Of a stretch of DNA of 49,953 nt, positions 18,020 to 27,846 are shown piece by piece. Location: positions 1-49,953 of the forward strand of contig CAMYYT010000005.1 in NCBI GenBank assembly GCA_947303585.1, in the 5' to 3' direction. This DNA is from an uncultured Pseudomonadota bacterium (GTDB taxonomy: Bacteria; Pseudomonadota; Alphaproteobacteria; Rs-D84). Every line of letters starts with the position of its first letter. The first letter of the stretch is position 1. The position numbers were made by a program, and so were the translations under genes. Under the pieces are notes generated by a model that did not search any database, was not told the DNA's origin, and saw only the letters and a program-made list of their open reading frames with translations.

Positions 18020-18985
18020 TTATTCGTCCTCGTTTTCCACATCGTCTGTATTTTCTTTGTCGATATATTCAATATCATCGGCATCTTCGCGCATAAACAA
18101 TTCAGCAAACGCGCGTATAGCCTTGGCTGTGCCGGTAATAGGCGACATTACAATTTTGCCCAACATATGCAAAGGTCCTTCTTTGATATCGAAATCATCG
18201 AACGCATTTTCAGACCCAGCAAAATGTTTTTGATAAGTCTTGTCAACATTCTTGGTTTGCACCAATACAAACACATCGTATGTTCCAAAAGGTTTATCAA
18301 TAAATACACCACGACCAAAAGTTGCCCCCAAACGCAAATAGCCCTTAATCAATGGGGTCATTTGTTTTTTTGCTTCTGCTTCATCGACAAAAACTTCTGG
18401 TAAAATATTCATCTGTGTCATGCGCGGATCAACGCTTGGGTCCAGATTTTCTTTTAACACAGTTGCGCGCAAATGAGATGGCGACAAACTGTTGTAATAA
18501 AGATAAGATAACGCTTGGGCAGATTTTGCAGGATTAGTTCCAACAAAAGACGGCACACCAAACAAAATAGAAACCTTGCGTTTTACAACATATTCGCAAA
18601 GCCCAACCCAAAGCAGTCTCATAACCAAACCATTTTCGCGATATTCAGCCTTTACACAAGCGCGCGACATTTCAGCAATATTGCCTTTGACTTTTTTAAT
18701 TTTTGATAAATTAAATTCTTTTTCAGTATAAAAACCACCCATTTTTTCAGCAGCATCTCTGTCGATTATACGATAAGTCCCAACAATCTGTTTGTTGTGG
18801 AAAACCGCCATATAATCAGCATAAGTATCATATGCATCATATTCTTCGCCCAAGTTTTTTTGTTCTTCACTTGCGGATGCGCCTTCTTCTAAACAGAACA
18901 CTTCATAGCGCAATTGACGCACCATCTTTCTTTCTTCTTTGGTGCGGGTTAATCGAACCTCAAAATCGCGAACTTTAATAGCCAT
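18020..18985 (-). CDS. olsB: OlsB-like N-acyltransferase (ornithine lipid synthesis)
   Basis: A GNAT-fold N-acyltransferase of the hemolysin/OlsB type, which acylates ornithine with a 3-hydroxyacyl-ACP. Seen: LRYEVFCLEEGA near residue 26, a D-rich stretch, VGTYRIIDRD, GFYTEKEFNL, then MSRACVKAEYR followed by a LWVGLCEYV segment and ILFGVPSF, all in family order. The C-terminal 60 residues are very acidic (DDIEYIDKENTDDVENEDE) and are not needed for catalysis in relatives. It is the first gene of a two-gene unit with the PlsC-type gene. Ornithine lipids are phosphate-free membrane lipids of many alphaproteobacteria. Confidence 0.78.
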   Translation of the reverse strand: MAIKVRDFEVRLTRTKEERKMVRQLRYEVFCLEEGASASEEQKNLGEEYDAYDTYADYMAVFHNKQIVGTYRIIDRDAAEKMGGFYTEKEFNLSKIKKVKGNIAEMSRACVKAEYRENGLVMRLLWVGLCEYVVKRKVSILFGVPSFVGTNPAKSAQALSYLYYNSLSPSHLRATVLKENLDPSVDPRMTQMNILPEVFVDEAEAKKQMTPLIKGYLRLGATFGRGVFIDKPFGTYDVFVLVQTKNVDKTYQKHFAGSENAFDDFDIKEGPLHMLGKIVMSPITGTAKAIRAFAELFMREDADDIEYIDKENTDDVENEDE

Positions 18986-19080
18986 AATATATCCTTTATA
19001 AGATTATCGAACAAATGGTACCAGAGAAAAGTCTTATAATCAAATATTTTATTTTGTTCACAAAAAATATAAAAATATGA

Positions 19081-19109
19081 TTGATTGAAAAATTGAAATT
19101 TGATAAAAT
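19081..19109 (+). promoter_or_regulatory. promoter for the phase-variable gene
   Basis: TTGATT and TAAAAT with a 17-base spacer. The predicted transcript start is about 40 bases before the ATG at 19157. The ribosome site AAGGGGGGAAG follows. Confidence 0.6.
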
Positions 19110-19156
19110 GGGAACATAAAGAAAATAAAAAACGAACCAACAAGGGGGGAAGAAAA

Positions 19157-20052
<896 letters not shown>

Positions 20053-20056
20053 AAAA

Positions 20057-20079
20057 GTTTCTTTCCCCAAGAAAGAAAC
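20057..20079 (+). other. perfect 9-bp hairpin just after the variable region
   Basis: GTTTCTTTC and GAAAGAAAC with a 5-base loop, starting 5 bases after the stop codon. Hairpins or cruciforms at this position are required for retrohoming in studied DGRs. It could instead be part of the terminator region. Confidence 0.5.
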
Positions 20080-20106
20080 CGTCCCTGTGTGTGGGGACGG
20101 TTTTTT
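20079..20106 (+). terminator. rho-independent terminator
   Basis: CCGTCCC/GGGACGG with a TG-rich loop followed by six T, ending the phase-variable gene. Confidence 0.85.
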
Positions 20107-20150
20107 GTTTCTGCAGTACTGTGCTTGCGACCCGAAGTTTTAACGAAGGG

Positions 20151-20298
20151 TTGTCATGCTGAGCGCAGCGTGAGCATCCAGGTGTATCAATGTGTCTGGC
20201 GTTATGCCAGACTACTTTTTTATTAACCTAGATTGCCACAGTCGTTCGCCGGGCATTGTGCTGGTGCACAATTTCGTCGAACTCCTTCGCAATGACAA
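20151..20298. repeat. MITE-like palindromic intergenic element
   Basis: About 148 bases bounded by inverted TTGTCAT and ATGACAA. Inside are ATGCT/AGCAT, a perfect GTCTGGC/GCCAGAC hairpin followed by a T run, and ATTGTG/CACAAT. The right half read on the minus strand resembles the GTCATTGCGA...GGCAATCTAG intergenic repeats common in many proteobacterial genomes. It has no coding capacity. It fills most of the 300-base gap between the phase-variable gene and the mltB-like gene. Confidence 0.6.
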
Positions 20299-20352
20299 TA
20301 CTCTGGAATAATTGGCAAGAATTACAAACACATCGGGAAAATACCAAACCCC

Positions 20353-21411
20353 TTACTTCAACTTATCTGCCAATTCGCCAATCGCGATTGCATACCAAGA
20401 TGAATTGTTCCATTTTTTTATGCGGTAAAAGTTTGGGTATGTTAAATATGCCTTTATCACAGGACTTGGGGCGACATCGCTGTCCACAGATTGTCCGTCT
20501 TCATATCTTTGTGGTTGATATAAATCGCGTTCTGCTATCGCTTTGGTATCTGCAATCAAACCAACAACAGTATCGCGTTGAGGCAGCGGTGTTCCGTCTA
20601 AATTCATAACGCCCATTTGCGCCCATTCTTTGAAACTTTTTTTTGTATCGCCATTTAACACAACACGGTCAAAATCAGCAGGCAAAGTCACACGATAAAT
20701 AATCGGTTCATTTTTATTCCAACCCAATTTATTAAGGTAATTACCCGCGCTCATCATCGCATCGCCAATGCTGTTTATAATATCAACGCGTCCGTCAGCA
20801 TTACCGTCAACGCCGTATTGAGTTAATGTAGTCGGTATAAACTGGAAATGTCCCATTGCGCCCGCCCAAGACCCATGAATATCGTTCACAGATAATTTGT
20901 TTTTGTCTGCGATTTTCATTAGCGCCAATAATTGCTTTGAAAAAAATTCTTCGCGACGCCCTTCGTAAATAAGCGTGATGAAAGCGCTTGTTAATTGATA
21001 TCTTGATTTGACAGCACCATAATTAGATTCCATACCCCAAAAGGCCAGCGTCACATTACGCGGCACACCGTATTTTTGTTCCACGCGTGACAAAAGTGAC
21101 GGATATTCTGCGCGTTTTTTGCGACCATTTTTTACGCGTTCGTTGCTTACCGTGCGGTTTAAGTATTGTTCCAAAGTCAAAGTAAATTCAGTTTGTTTTC
21201 TGTCAGATTTTACAATACCCGGAATAAAAGCAGGGGATTTCAAAGTTTCGTCTATCACAGATTTGCTGATGTTTTGATTGACTGCCGCAGTTCTTATTTT
21301 TTCCAACACATTATCCCAACGTTCTAAATCAAATACACCACGATCAGCGAACGCACCACCAAACATCGAGATAAACAACATCCCACAAAATACAGGTATT
21401 TTACACCACAT
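20353..21411 (-). CDS. mltB: lytic murein transglycosylase, MltB family
   Basis: A periplasmic peptidoglycan-cleaving enzyme that forms 1,6-anhydro-muropeptides. It has a signal peptide (MWCKIPVFCGMLFISMFGGAFA). The SLT_2-type domain carries the catalytic glutamate in FWGMESNYG, plus GSWAGAMGHFQFIPTT and GNADGRVDIINSIGDAM. The signal has no obvious lipobox after it, so the protein is probably soluble rather than a lipoprotein. 352 residues. It starts 14 bases after the beta-barrel gene at 21426, so the two are likely one operon. Confidence 0.9.
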   Translation of the reverse strand: MWCKIPVFCGMLFISMFGGAFADRGVFDLERWDNVLEKIRTAAVNQNISKSVIDETLKSPAFIPGIVKSDRKQTEFTLTLEQYLNRTVSNERVKNGRKKRAEYPSLLSRVEQKYGVPRNVTLAFWGMESNYGAVKSRYQLTSAFITLIYEGRREEFFSKQLLALMKIADKNKLSVNDIHGSWAGAMGHFQFIPTTLTQYGVDGNADGRVDIINSIGDAMMSAGNYLNKLGWNKNEPIIYRVTLPADFDRVVLNGDTKKSFKEWAQMGVMNLDGTPLPQRDTVVGLIADTKAIAERDLYQPQRYEDGQSVDSDVAPSPVIKAYLTYPNFYRIKKWNNSSWYAIAIGELADKLK

Positions 21412-21425
21412 AATTCCCCGCCTGG

Positions 21426-22913
21426 TTAAAAGGAATATTTAAGCCCAAGATAAAGCCCAAAAGATTTCCAAGTTGCTTCTTTCAAAGAATCTGAGACATG
21501 TTCGGTATATGCCGATTGTGTTTCTGCAATCCAATTTCCTGGATTATTAGGATCTTCGTAATACACGATAGATTCTGCAACATACAATTCACCCGGTATT
21601 TTACCAACATGGAAATAATTTGTGTCTGCTTTCAAAGATAATTGCAAGCGGTCCGTTAAGTTATAAGAATATTCCATTTCTGCTTCGTAAGCGAAAGCGC
21701 CATTATCGCCTTCGTCCAAGAAACTTGGGTTCTGTTGCCAATCGTCACGATTAGGCCATGTTCCTTCGGCAGAATATTTTGGCATGCTGACTTGGAAATA
21801 AAAACGCAATTTGTCCGCCAAAGTCATTTGTTTTTCAAATTCCAACCCCAAATAAAAACCAGACCATGTTGTGTCATAGATATGAGTTGTACCTTCAACT
21901 TTGATAGCGCCATCGCCACCAATAACAACGCATTCACCTTCTGCCACGCCCCAAGGCAAAGTTCCCATGCTGGAACTGTAATCAACAGTTGTCAAAGTGT
22001 TTCCCAATGGATACAAAGTAGAACTTGTCCCAGCACCGCCCGCCAATACCACCTTGATATCTTCGGGACCCATACAGATTTGAATCAACCCAGAATCGTC
22101 ATTGATATACACATCTGTCGGCACAGCATAATAATTACCCGCAGTATCCCCAAACACATAATCGCCATTATTAGTCATTAACGGCAAATATATCCCAGGA
22201 TTTGGATATAAATGATTGCTCATTTCCAAATTGTGTTTGAAAATTTCGTATCCAATATGAGGTGTTATTTTCCATCCGCCTAAATTCCAAATATGATGCG
22301 CAGCAACGCCCAACTTTAACTTGCTGGTATCGCCAGACTGTTCGCCCATAGAAATAGTGAAAATACCGTCTGTTGGATAAACATAATCATACGGTTCCAA
22401 ATCGTAATCCATAGACATACCACCGCTGGATAAATCGCCATATGAATATTCACCATAAAGTGCCAAATCAAATCCACGAATGCCAAAAACATGCTTAAGG
22501 CCGACATTGACTTCGTTAAAAATCATATCGTCCCATTCCAATATGGAATTAACCCCAGTCTTAAATTCAAAATCAGCAAATCTGCGTGAATATCCCGCAT
22601 AGAAACTGGTTCTTTGTTCACTAACCGGTTTTGCAATACCATTAGTCGTCATTGCGCCGCGTGACACAGATTCAACATCAAGTGTCTGTTTGCGCGGAAC
22701 CTGATATGAATAAGTTTGTGATGATACGACCTTTTTCCCACCCGAAGTCCCAACATATTTGTTATAACCATAATCTTTATATTTTGCATAACCAGCACTA
22801 TTGGCATTAGGTGTCGTTTTTTCTGTGTAAAAAGAAGGTGTGCCCTCATTAGAAGCAAAACATGCCAATGGCGCAGAAATCAGATATAAAAAAGATAAAA
22901 ATTTATTTTTCAT
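21426..22913 (-). CDS. outer-membrane beta-barrel protein
   Basis: 495 residues with a signal peptide (FLYLISAPLACFAS), a linker rich in Tyr, Ser and Lys at about residues 25-95, and then alternating aromatic strands such as FYAGYSRRF, DLALYGEYSYGD and GFYLGLEFEKQ. It ends GLYLGLKYSF, the terminal-Phe signature of proteins assembled by the BAM complex. No family could be named. It is the upstream partner of the mltB-like gene. Probably a porin-like or structural surface protein. Confidence 0.8.
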   Translation of the reverse strand: MKNKFLSFLYLISAPLACFASNEGTPSFYTEKTTPNANSAGYAKYKDYGYNKYVGTSGGKKVVSSQTYSYQVPRKQTLDVESVSRGAMTTNGIAKPVSEQRTSFYAGYSRRFADFEFKTGVNSILEWDDMIFNEVNVGLKHVFGIRGFDLALYGEYSYGDLSSGGMSMDYDLEPYDYVYPTDGIFTISMGEQSGDTSKLKLGVAAHHIWNLGGWKITPHIGYEIFKHNLEMSNHLYPNPGIYLPLMTNNGDYVFGDTAGNYYAVPTDVYINDDSGLIQICMGPEDIKVVLAGGAGTSSTLYPLGNTLTTVDYSSSMGTLPWGVAEGECVVIGGDGAIKVEGTTHIYDTTWSGFYLGLEFEKQMTLADKLRFYFQVSMPKYSAEGTWPNRDDWQQNPSFLDEGDNGAFAYEAEMEYSYNLTDRLQLSLKADTNYFHVGKIPGELYVAESIVYYEDPNNPGNWIAETQSAYTEHVSDSLKEATWKSFGLYLGLKYSF

Positions 22914-23008
22914 CGCCTTTCCTGAGACACATTATACAATAAAAAGAAAATTAAAAGCAAGCATTTGTTTATGTTGAATTTTATTTTTCTTAATATATTA
23001 TTTTTCGT

Positions 23009-24064
23009 ATGAATTGTTCGCATAATCTTTATATTCATGTTCCGTTTTGTATGTCAAAATGCAATTATTGTGCATTTTTTTCTCGGGCTTGCAGCAACCC
23101 AGATTGGCAAAAATACGCAAATGATATATGTGATGAATTAAATTTTTGGTCCGAAAAGTTGGGAAAAATAAATATCCCTACGATTTTTTTTGGTGGAGGC
23201 ACTCCATCTTTGATGCCTGTTGAATTTTTTGAACAAATTATGAATTGTATAAATGAAAGATTTAATGTTTTACCTGATTGTGAAATAACATTGGAATCTA
23301 ATCCAGGAACAATTGATAAAAATAAATTAATAGATTTTGTTTCAAATGGTGTAAATCGATTGTCTGTGGGTGTTCAATCGTTAAAGGATGAAGAATTGGT
23401 TTTTCTGGGGCGTCGTCATAATGTGGTCCAAGCATTGAATTTATTAGATAGTGCAAAAGAAATAAATTTGCGCATATCCGCAGATTTTATTTATGGTCTT
23501 CCAAATCACAATGTTGAATCTGTGATTAATCTGTGTAACCAGATAAATAAATTGGGGTTAAAGCATGTGTCTATGTACGAATTGACTATCGAAGAAAATA
23601 CCCTGTTTGGCAAGATGAATCTGAAAATGCCAGACAATGACACAATGGCAGAAATGTATAACGCAATTGGTGAAAAATTGAATTTGCCAAGATATGAAGT
23701 GTCTAATTATGCGCTGGAAAACGAACATTGTAAGCACAATGTAAGTATTTGGAATGGTGATGCTTATGTTGGTATTGGTCATGGCGGGGCAGGTCGTGTG
23801 TGTTTGAACGGTATTTGGTATGAACAAAAGGGTAATCACGAATTGTTTGAAAAAATGAGTGACGAAACACGCGCTACAGAAAAAATTTTGACAGGTTTGC
23901 GCACAATGCGTGGTGTAAAATTAACACAAGACGTAAAAAATATGATAAATTTTGCTTGGGTTAATACTCATAAAGATTTAGTTGAAATAGATGGCGAATA
24001 TTTGCATACTACGGCGAACGGATTATTAATCTTGGACGATTTAACATTGGATTTAATAAAATGA
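23009..24064 (+). CDS. hemW: HemW-like radical SAM protein
   Basis: HemW is a radical SAM protein related to coproporphyrinogen dehydrogenase and is thought to deliver heme. The cluster motif is CMSKCNYC near residue 14, followed by FFGGGTPSLM, LESNPGTID, RLSVGVQSL, the DFIYGLP block and YEVSNYA, all in HemW order. 351 residues, slightly shorter than usual because the C-terminal domain is abbreviated. There is no clear ribosome site; a TATATT box lies about 10 bases before the ATG, so the message may be nearly leaderless. The stop overlaps the start of the M13 peptidase gene (ATGA), indicating coupling. Confidence 0.88.
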   Translation: MNCSHNLYIHVPFCMSKCNYCAFFSRACSNPDWQKYANDICDELNFWSEKLGKINIPTIFFGGGTPSLMPVEFFEQIMNCINERFNVLPDCEITLESNPGTIDKNKLIDFVSNGVNRLSVGVQSLKDEELVFLGRRHNVVQALNLLDSAKEINLRISADFIYGLPNHNVESVINLCNQINKLGLKHVSMYELTIEENTLFGKMNLKMPDNDTMAEMYNAIGEKLNLPRYEVSNYALENEHCKHNVSIWNGDAYVGIGHGGAGRVCLNGIWYEQKGNHELFEKMSDETRATEKILTGLRTMRGVKLTQDVKNMINFAWVNTHKDLVEIDGEYLHTTANGLLILDDLTLDLIK

Positions 24065-26043
24065 AAAATAAATTACTTAACATAATTGGAATAATCGCTG
24101 TGTGTGTCGCGGCATTGATAGCAGTTTTTATAACAAAGGAGAAAACTATGCAAGTTGGAATCAAAACAGAAAACATGGATACATCTGTAAAACCTGGTAA
24201 AGACTTTTATGATTATGCAACGGCTGGTTGGCGTATTAAAAATCCATTGCCTAATGATTATACCAGGTATGGTTCTTTTGAAGCATTAAACGAAGAAAAC
24301 AACAAACGGGTTCGTGAAATTGTAGAAAAAGACAATGGTAAAATAGGTTTGCTTTATAACCTGGCAATGAATGAACAAAAATTAAATACTGATAAAACAT
24401 CGCCTGTCCAAAAATATCTTGATGAAATAGACAACATTAAAACAAAAGAAGATTTACCGAAATATCTTGGAAGTATGCATAAATTTTCATCTGCGTTTTG
24501 GGGTGACGGTGTTGGTCTGGATGAAATGGACAGCAACCATTATCTCTATAATATTTTCCAAGGTGGGACGGGTTTATCTCGTGACTATTATTTTGATGAC
24601 GATGAAAAATCAAAAAATATTCGTAAAAAATATAAACAATATATCAAAAATATAATGAATAATTTTTCTGTCAAAGTAGATGCTGAAAAATTATATGCAA
24701 TGGAAGAAAGAATGGCAAAATCTTTTTATAAAAAAGAAAAATTGCGTAATCCATTGGCAAATTATCACAAAAAATCTTATGAAGAATTAAAGAAAGAATT
24801 TTCAGGGTTTGATTGGGATGCTTATTTTGATGCTCGTGGTGTTAAACCAGAATATATAAATGTTGCACAACCCGAAGCAATCAAAGAATCTGTTGCGATA
24901 ATTAATGATACAAATATCGAATTGTTAAAAATATATTTGAAATACAGAATTATAAATGGTGCCGCGACATTTTTAGACGATAAAACGTATGATATTGCAT
25001 TTGATTTTTATAATCGCGAAATGAGCGGGCAAAAAGAAAAAAAACCGCGTTGGAAAAGAGCTGTTGCTATGATAGATGGCTCTCTTGGTGAATTGGTTGG
25101 TCAAATTTATGTTAAAAAATATTTCCCTGCATCTGCAAAAAAACGTATGGAAAAATTGGTTGATAATTTGCAGCGCGCATTGGGCGATAGAATTAAGAAT
25201 TTGACTTGGATGAGTGGCGAAACAAAAAAACAAGCGCTTAAAAAATTAAACACATTTAAAGCGAAAATTGGTTATCCAGATAAATGGCGAGATTATTCGA
25301 AACTTGATATTGAAAACGATTCTTTGTATGCAAATATGATGCGCGTAAGTGAATTTGAAGATGCTTTTTGGTTGGACAAAGTAGGTAAAGAAAAAGATTC
25401 AACGATTTGGTATATGAACGCACACGAAGTAAACGCATATTATGATCCATCAACAAATGAAATTTGTTTTCCTGCGGGAATTTTGCAGTATCCATTTTTT
25501 GATATGAATGCAGACGATGCGTTTAATTACGGTGCAATTGGTTCTGTAATTGGACACGAAATGACTCATGGTTTTGATGATAGTGGTCGTCATTTCGATA
25601 TGGATGGAAATATGAAAGATTGGTGGAATGAAACAGATGCTGCACAATTTGAACAGCGCGCTAATATAATGAAAGAACACTTTAATAATATTTTAGTTGC
25701 AACAAATACACACGCTAATGGAGAATTTACTTTGGGTGAAAATTTGGCAGATTATGGTGGGGTAACTGTGGCTTTTGATGCGTATAAAAAATTCGGTGAA
25801 CCAAGCGAAGATGCGCTGGGTTTAACCGCAGACCAAAGATTTTTTATCGCATACAGTATGACCGAAGCATCAAATATCACAGATGAAGCGTTATTAAAAC
25901 AAACAAAAACAAATGAACACTCGTTATCGCGTTGGCGTGTGAACGGTATATTACCACACGTAGAAAAATGGTACGAAGTATTTGATATTAAACCAGGTGA
26001 TGCTTTGTATGTTGCCCCAGAAAAACGCGTAAAATTATGGTAA
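24061..26043 (+). CDS. pepO: M13 family (neprilysin-like) zinc endopeptidase
   Basis: A zinc metallopeptidase that cuts short peptides. Catalytic features are IGHEMTHGFDD (the HExxH zinc site) and GENLADYGGVTVAF, with the third zinc-ligand glutamate, plus the substrate-positioning NAYYDPSTNEICFPAGILQ. It ends PEKRVKLW, as in the family. 660 residues, the usual size. Residues 5-26 are a hydrophobic anchor or signal. A second ATG at 24148 (residue 30, just after the anchor) has a much better ribosome site, AAAGGAG six bases upstream, so a form lacking the anchor may be made. The first start overlaps the hemW stop. Confidence 0.92.
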   Translation: MKNKLLNIIGIIAVCVAALIAVFITKEKTMQVGIKTENMDTSVKPGKDFYDYATAGWRIKNPLPNDYTRYGSFEALNEENNKRVREIVEKDNGKIGLLYNLAMNEQKLNTDKTSPVQKYLDEIDNIKTKEDLPKYLGSMHKFSSAFWGDGVGLDEMDSNHYLYNIFQGGTGLSRDYYFDDDEKSKNIRKKYKQYIKNIMNNFSVKVDAEKLYAMEERMAKSFYKKEKLRNPLANYHKKSYEELKKEFSGFDWDAYFDARGVKPEYINVAQPEAIKESVAIINDTNIELLKIYLKYRIINGAATFLDDKTYDIAFDFYNREMSGQKEKKPRWKRAVAMIDGSLGELVGQIYVKKYFPASAKKRMEKLVDNLQRALGDRIKNLTWMSGETKKQALKKLNTFKAKIGYPDKWRDYSKLDIENDSLYANMMRVSEFEDAFWLDKVGKEKDSTIWYMNAHEVNAYYDPSTNEICFPAGILQYPFFDMNADDAFNYGAIGSVIGHEMTHGFDDSGRHFDMDGNMKDWWNETDAAQFEQRANIMKEHFNNILVATNTHANGEFTLGENLADYGGVTVAFDAYKKFGEPSEDALGLTADQRFFIAYSMTEASNITDEALLKQTKTNEHSLSRWRVNGILPHVEKWYEVFDIKPGDALYVAPEKRVKLW

Positions 26044-26073
26044 AAAAAACCGCCATTTTGGCGGTTTTTTTTA
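26044..26073. terminator. bidirectional terminator
   Basis: CCGCCA/TGGCGG with A and T runs between the convergent pepO and IHF-like genes. Confidence 0.85.
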
Positions 26074-26361
26074 TTTCTTTTTTGCAACCATTTCTTTGAA
26101 TTCTGTGCTGGGACGGAAAGTTGCAACATTACGCGCAGATATCACCGCCGGAACCCCAGTTTTAGGGTTGCGCCCAATACGTGCAGATTTAGATAATATC
26201 TTAAATGAACCAAAACCTGTAATTTTTACTTCTTCGCCGTTTACCAAGGCTTCTCCTATTTCATCAAAGATGATATCAATCATTTTATAAGAATCTGCAG
26301 CTGTCAAACCAAAACGGTCGCGCAACGCATTTGCCAAATCTATACGAGTTATTGTTGCCAT
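26071..26361 (-). CDS. ihfA: IHF-alpha/HU family DNA-bending protein
   Basis: 96 residues of the HU/IHF fold: RIDLANALRDRFGLTAADS, a helix, GEEVKITGFGSFKIL, and the DNA-inserting arm with RIGRNPKTGVPAV, whose proline sits at the tip of the arm. The tail ends in MVAKKK. The RIGRNPKTG form and the order of helices fit IHF alpha slightly better than HU, but HU is possible. It has a strong minus-strand promoter. In many alphaproteobacteria ihfA follows plsX-fabH; here it stands alone. Confidence 0.85.
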   Translation of the reverse strand: MATITRIDLANALRDRFGLTAADSYKMIDIIFDEIGEALVNGEEVKITGFGSFKILSKSARIGRNPKTGVPAVISARNVATFRPSTEFKEMVAKKK

Positions 26362-26386
26362 AATATAAAGCCCTTTGTTTTCTTAT

Positions 26387-26414
26387 ATTATACAAATGGT
26401 TTTAAATAAAGCAA
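26387..26414 (-). promoter_or_regulatory. promoter for the IHF-like gene
   Basis: On the minus strand, TTGCTT and TATAAT with a 16-base spacer, about 26 bases before the start codon. Confidence 0.6.
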
Positions 26415-26424
26415 TCACTAAATG

Positions 26425-26452
26425 TTGATTTATTTTTTTTAAGGTGTAAAAT
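26425..26452 (+). promoter_or_regulatory. promoter for tRNA-Arg
   Basis: TTGATT and TAAAAT with a 16-base spacer. The -10 box ends 11 bases before the tRNA 5' end. Confidence 0.55.
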
Positions 26453-26463
26453 CTAACCTGTCT

Positions 26464-26539
26464 GTCCCCATAGTTCAACAGGATAGAACAAATCCCTCCT
26501 AAGGATTAGATGCAGATTCGAATTCTGCTGGGGACGCCA
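26464..26539 (+). tRNA. tRNA-Arg (anticodon CCT)
   Basis: Cloverleaf drawn by hand: acceptor GTCCCCA/TGGGGAC, D arm GTTC/GAAC, anticodon stem AATCC/GGATT with loop CTCCTAA giving anticodon CCT (reads AGG), T arm GCAGA/TCTGC with loop TTCGAAT, discriminator G and an encoded CCA. 76 bases. Confidence 0.95.
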
Positions 26540-26591
26540 CCGATTTCCGTTATTGCGCGCAAAGCGGATAAGTCATAAAAAGGGAAGCAAA

Positions 26592-26918
26592 ATGAAAAAC
26601 AAAGCTGTTAAAATAGGTATCATCGCATCGCTTTTGCCACATTTGTTTTGTTGTGTTTTACCAATAGTTTTATCTTTGATTGGGCTTTTTGCCCCAGAAA
26701 TTTCACATACATCTTTTATCCCAGAATGGATAGAACCTTGGTTGTTCGTGTTTTCAGCTTTGATGTTGGGATTATCTTGGGTTTTAACTTTCCAGGATTG
26801 TCCATGTGCAGAATGCGGGGCAGAAAAGTCTCATAAAAAGCAAAAAATAATATTGGCAATTATCACTATGATATTTATCGTTAGTGTTATTTTACATCTA
26901 GTTGCAGAATGTCATTAA
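26592..26918 (+). CDS. small membrane protein with Cys pairs, MerT/MerC-like in appearance
   Basis: 108 residues from the ATG with AAGGGAAG upstream; the ORF-track start 13 codons earlier lies only 13 bases after the tRNA and lacks a ribosome site. There are three hydrophobic segments: one containing LLPHLFCCVLPIVLSLIGL, one around LFVFSALMLGLSWVLTF, and one at the C-terminus. The CC pair in the first segment and CPCAEC in the loop resemble metal-handling membrane proteins such as MerT and MerC, but no mer gene is nearby. Metal or thiol binding is inferred. It may be transcribed with the tRNA. Confidence 0.7.
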   Translation: MKNKAVKIGIIASLLPHLFCCVLPIVLSLIGLFAPEISHTSFIPEWIEPWLFVFSALMLGLSWVLTFQDCPCAECGAEKSHKKQKIILAIITMIFIVSVILHLVAECH

Positions 26919-26920
26919 TT

Positions 26921-27709
26921 TTACAAAGAAGAATTTAGTGTCTGTACATTGTCGATAACAGCTTCTATAACATTGAGTTGTCCGGAAATAAAGCTTCCGT
27001 GTAAGGAACTGTAATTTCCACCAGTATAATAACAATTTTCAGCAGTGGTATCAGGGTTTTCAAAGGTCGCATTGTCAGCGATATAAACATAGTTACCGGT
27101 TGAATCTTGAAATTCGTCTATATAACAATCTGCAAAAGTTCTAACTTTCCATGCTGTATGTATGTTATTTTGAGAATCTAATACAACTGTTGATGGTTTG
27201 ACTTTTGCATTATTAGGACAAGGTGAACATTCAGCTTGCTTGGATGAATCAAAACGGTTGCACATATTTGTTAACACTGTGTAACGGTCATTTGCAACAT
27301 CTTCTGGTGAAGCTGTAAGTATCTGTGAACCATCGTTATATAACAAAGATGAATTACCATTAAAAAATCCGCGCATTTGTTCCAATCGGTCTAATTTATT
27401 TGTCACGCCGTTATAATAGTTGCGTGTGGTCAAAGTTGAATTCGGATCCGTTGGGTTTGTGAAAGTCGCGCTTCGCAACCAATTAAAACCTAATTTTTTG
27501 CCACCACATTTGGCAAGATATGTTCCTTCGGGACAAATAGTATCTACCACAGCATTCGCAGGTTCGGCTACCAACGATGTGAATACATAATCACTAGGGT
27601 TAAATACAGCGGGTGTTCCACCACCAACAGCCATCGCACTTTGGTTAACAGAACAAACGGTCAACGCACCAAAAAACAACATAAAAAAATGATTATGTCC
27701 AAGGTTCAT
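26921..27709 (-). CDS. exported Cys-containing protein, unknown function
   Basis: About 262 residues from the ATG with GGGAAAAGAG upstream; the ORF track uses a TTG four codons earlier. Signal peptide FFMLFFGALTVCSVNQSAMA. The mature protein contains CPEGTYLAKCGGKKLG, ECSPCPNN and other paired cysteines, suggesting disulfides in the periplasm or on the surface. The style (CPEGTY, CxxC, Asn-rich) resembles the large exported protein at 9779, perhaps the same lineage-specific superfamily. No catalytic motif seen. It is divergent from the thioredoxin-fold gene, which could serve its disulfides; that link is speculative. Confidence 0.75.
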   Translation of the reverse strand: MNLGHNHFFMLFFGALTVCSVNQSAMAVGGGTPAVFNPSDYVFTSLVAEPANAVVDTICPEGTYLAKCGGKKLGFNWLRSATFTNPTDPNSTLTTRNYYNGVTNKLDRLEQMRGFFNGNSSLLYNDGSQILTASPEDVANDRYTVLTNMCNRFDSSKQAECSPCPNNAKVKPSTVVLDSQNNIHTAWKVRTFADCYIDEFQDSTGNYVYIADNATFENPDTTAENCYYTGGNYSSLHGSFISGQLNVIEAVIDNVQTLNSSL

Positions 27710-27785
27710 CTCTTTTCCCAAATAATACTTACATTTTAATTGCTTTGACTATTCAAGGCAAGTGAAAAAATAAAATAAAAAATGC

Positions 27786-27815
27786 TTGCATTTATTCTTT
27801 TAATTTTTTTATAAT
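27786..27815 (+). promoter_or_regulatory. strong promoter for the thioredoxin-like gene and cvpA
   Basis: TTGCAT and a perfect TATAAT with an 18-base spacer, about 30 bases before the start codon. Confidence 0.65.
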
Positions 27816-27846
27816 CAACTTGCGAAATGAGAAAGGAGTTTTATCT

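Noticed and set aside
26553-26591. Upstream start of the small membrane protein used in the ORF track
   Set aside because: It lies 13 bases after the tRNA 3' end without a ribosome site; the ATG at 26592 has one.
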